Part shown: positions 14,343 through 15,497 of the stretch, in pieces
Position numbering within the stretch: the first letter of the stretch is position 1
Layout: every line of letters begins with the position of its first letter
Source: Comamonadaceae bacterium
GTDB lineage: Bacteria > Pseudomonadota > Gammaproteobacteria > Burkholderiales > Burkholderiaceae_C
DNA: 15,497 nucleotides
Assembly (NCBI GenBank): GCA_947451445.1
Contig: CANFZJ010000028.1
Coordinates: 1 to 15,497 of the forward strand
Direction: 5' to 3'
Made by a program: the position numbers and the translations under genes
Notes under the pieces: generated by a model
What the model saw: the letters and a program-made list of their open reading frames with translations, nothing else
Database searches by the model: none
Told to the model about the DNA's origin: nothing

Positions 14343-15497
14343 ATGGCAGCTGGAAGAATCTTGGTCGCCCAGGGCGGCGGTCCTACCGCTGTCATCAACC
14401 AGTCGCTGGCCGGCGTGGCGTTGGAGGCGCGGCGGTTTGGCGGCATTGAGTGTGTGTACGGGGCCCGCCATGGGGTGCGCGGCATCGTGGACGAAGACCT
14501 GGTAGACCTATCCCAAGAGACCCGCCAGCACCTGGAGCTGGTGGCCGCTACCCCGTCGTCGGCGCTGGGCTCTACCCGCGACAAGCCCGACCTGGCTTAC
14601 TGCCAGGAAATATTCAAGGTGCTGCGGGCGCACCAGATCGGCCAGTTCTTCTACATCGGTGGCAACGACTCGTCGGACACCGTGCGCATCGTCAGCCAGG
14701 AGGCGGCCAAGGTGGGCTACCCGCTGCGCTGCCTGCACATCCCCAAAACCATCGACAACGACCTGGTGGGCAACGACCACACGCCCGGCTTTGCGTCGGC
14801 GGCGCGGTTTGTGGCGCAGGCGTTTGCCGGGGCCAACCTGGACAACGCGGCGCTGCCCGGCATTTACGTGGGCGTGGTCATGGGCCGCCACGCGGGCTTT
14901 TTGACGGCTGCCGCCGCCTTGGGCCAGAAGTTTGCCGACGACGGCCCCCACCTCATCTACCTGCCCGAGCGCACTTTTGACATCACCCGGTTTCTGGCCG
15001 ACGTGAAGGCCACCCATGACCGCCTGGGCCGTTGCGTCATTGCCGTGTCCGAAGGCATCCACGACGCCAGCGGCGCGCCCATCGCCACACTGCTGGCCAA
15101 GGCGGTGGAGCGCGATGCGCACGGCAATGTGCAGTTGTCCGGTACGGGCGCGCTGGCTGATTTGCTGTGCGACGAGATCAAGTCCAAGCTACAGATCAAG
15201 CGCGTGCGCGGCGACACCCTGGGCTACCTGCAGCGTTCGTTTTTGGGCTGCGTGTCGGACGTGGACCAGCGCGAAGCCCGCGAGGTGGGCGAAAAAGCCG
15301 TGCAGTACGCCATGGCCGGTGCGCAGGGCGGCTCGGTCGCCATCCAGCGCAGCGGGGACTACGCCTGCGACTACACCTTGCAGCCGCTGGACGCGGTGGC
15401 CGGTAAAACCCGGGTGATGGACGACGCTTTTATCCCCCCCAGCGGTACCGGCGTGCCCGAGGCCTTCCGCTTGTACCTGCGCCCCCTGCTGGGCTCA
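14343..15497 (+). CDS. pfp: PPi-dependent 6-phosphofructokinase (partial, 385 codons)
   Basis: This enzyme phosphorylates fructose 6-phosphate to fructose 1,6-bisphosphate, reversibly when pyrophosphate is the donor, in cytoplasmic glycolysis/gluconeogenesis. The reading frame opens MAAGRILVAQGGGPTAVINQ (GGGP at 11-14) and runs without a stop to the window edge. Family motifs are the donor loop GGNDS (106-110), PKTIDND (134-140) with catalytic D138, and MGRHAG (180-185). In ATP enzymes such as E. coli PfkA, the donor loop is GGDGS and the later motif PGTIDND. Here D109 replaces the glycine and K135 the other glycine, the pattern associated with pyrophosphate use. The 3' end, probably a few tens of codons, lies beyond 15497. 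The gene is very GC-rich and divergent from the signalling block, so a functional link is not evident. Confidence 0.93.
   Translation, partial: MAAGRILVAQGGGPTAVINQSLAGVALEARRFGGIECVYGARHGVRGIVDEDLVDLSQETRQHLELVAATPSSALGSTRDKPDLAYCQEIFKVLRAHQIGQFFYIGGNDSSDTVRIVSQEAAKVGYPLRCLHIPKTIDNDLVGNDHTPGFASAARFVAQAFAGANLDNAALPGIYVGVVMGRHAGFLTAAAALGQKFADDGPHLIYLPERTFDITRFLADVKATHDRLGRCVIAVSEGIHDASGAPIATLLAKAVERDAHGNVQLSGTGALADLLCDEIKSKLQIKRVRGDTLGYLQRSFLGCVSDVDQREAREVGEKAVQYAMAGAQGGSVAIQRSGDYACDYTLQPLDAVAGKTRVMDDAFIPPSGTGVPEAFRLYLRPLLGS

Noticed and set aside
14183..14449. Plus-strand 88-codon reading frame in the divergent region
   Set aside because: It overlaps the first 107 nt of the phosphofructokinase gene in another frame, has no good ribosome site, and its composition shifts midway. 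It looks like a chance frame.
1..15497. CRISPR arrays, tRNA or rRNA genes, transposons, prophage or attachment sites
   Set aside because: I saw no spaced repeat arrays, RNA-gene signatures, transposase or integrase motifs, or long terminal repeats on either strand.

Overview
The window looks like a chromosomal segment of a Gram-negative betaproteobacterium, most likely Burkholderiales and plausibly Comamonadaceae (Rhodoferax-like). The basis is the GroES and GroEL N-terminal sequences, the HrcA/CIRCE-controlled groES-groEL order, a pyrophosphate-type phosphofructokinase, and a dense set of PAS/GGDEF/EAL signalling proteins. The genus is inferred from remembered family sequences, not from a search.

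Layout. All genes except the last are on the minus strand. At the left edge are the first 64 codons of groEL, then groES and its promoter, which carries a perfect CIRCE operator (618-644). Next is a tightly packed block at 780-6714. In transcription order it holds a cytoplasmic PAS histidine kinase, a REC-HD-GYP regulator, a GGDEF-EAL-REC-PAS protein, a 61-residue ORF of unknown function, and an HDOD protein. All four junctions in this block overlap by 4 or 8 nt. Upstream of it, after a 41-nt gap with a small hairpin, is a large membrane-anchored PAS-GGDEF-EAL protein (6756-9602). Further upstream is a second two-component pair: a LuxR-type response regulator (9696-10334) and a 1214-residue multi-PAS sensor kinase (10331-13975), again overlapping by 4 nt. 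A 367-bp divergent region, partly very AT-rich and containing two short palindromes, separates the kinase from a plus-strand PPi-dependent phosphofructokinase gene that runs off the right edge.

How the genes may work together. The sequence supports two phosphorylation modules that converge on cyclic di-GMP. The NarX/DegS-type kinase and its DNA-binding partner probably control transcription, perhaps of the downstream cyclic di-GMP genes. The second kinase probably phosphorylates two closely similar REC domains, one on an HD-GYP protein and one on a GGDEF-EAL protein. The island therefore holds two GGDEF domains, two EAL domains and one HD-GYP domain, so synthesis and breakdown are co-encoded and may be co-controlled. 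The HDOD protein and the small ORF sit at the distal end and may be output or adaptor components. This wiring is inference. The domains, motifs and overlaps are visible directly. No RNA genes, CRISPR arrays, insertion sequences or integrase genes were seen.
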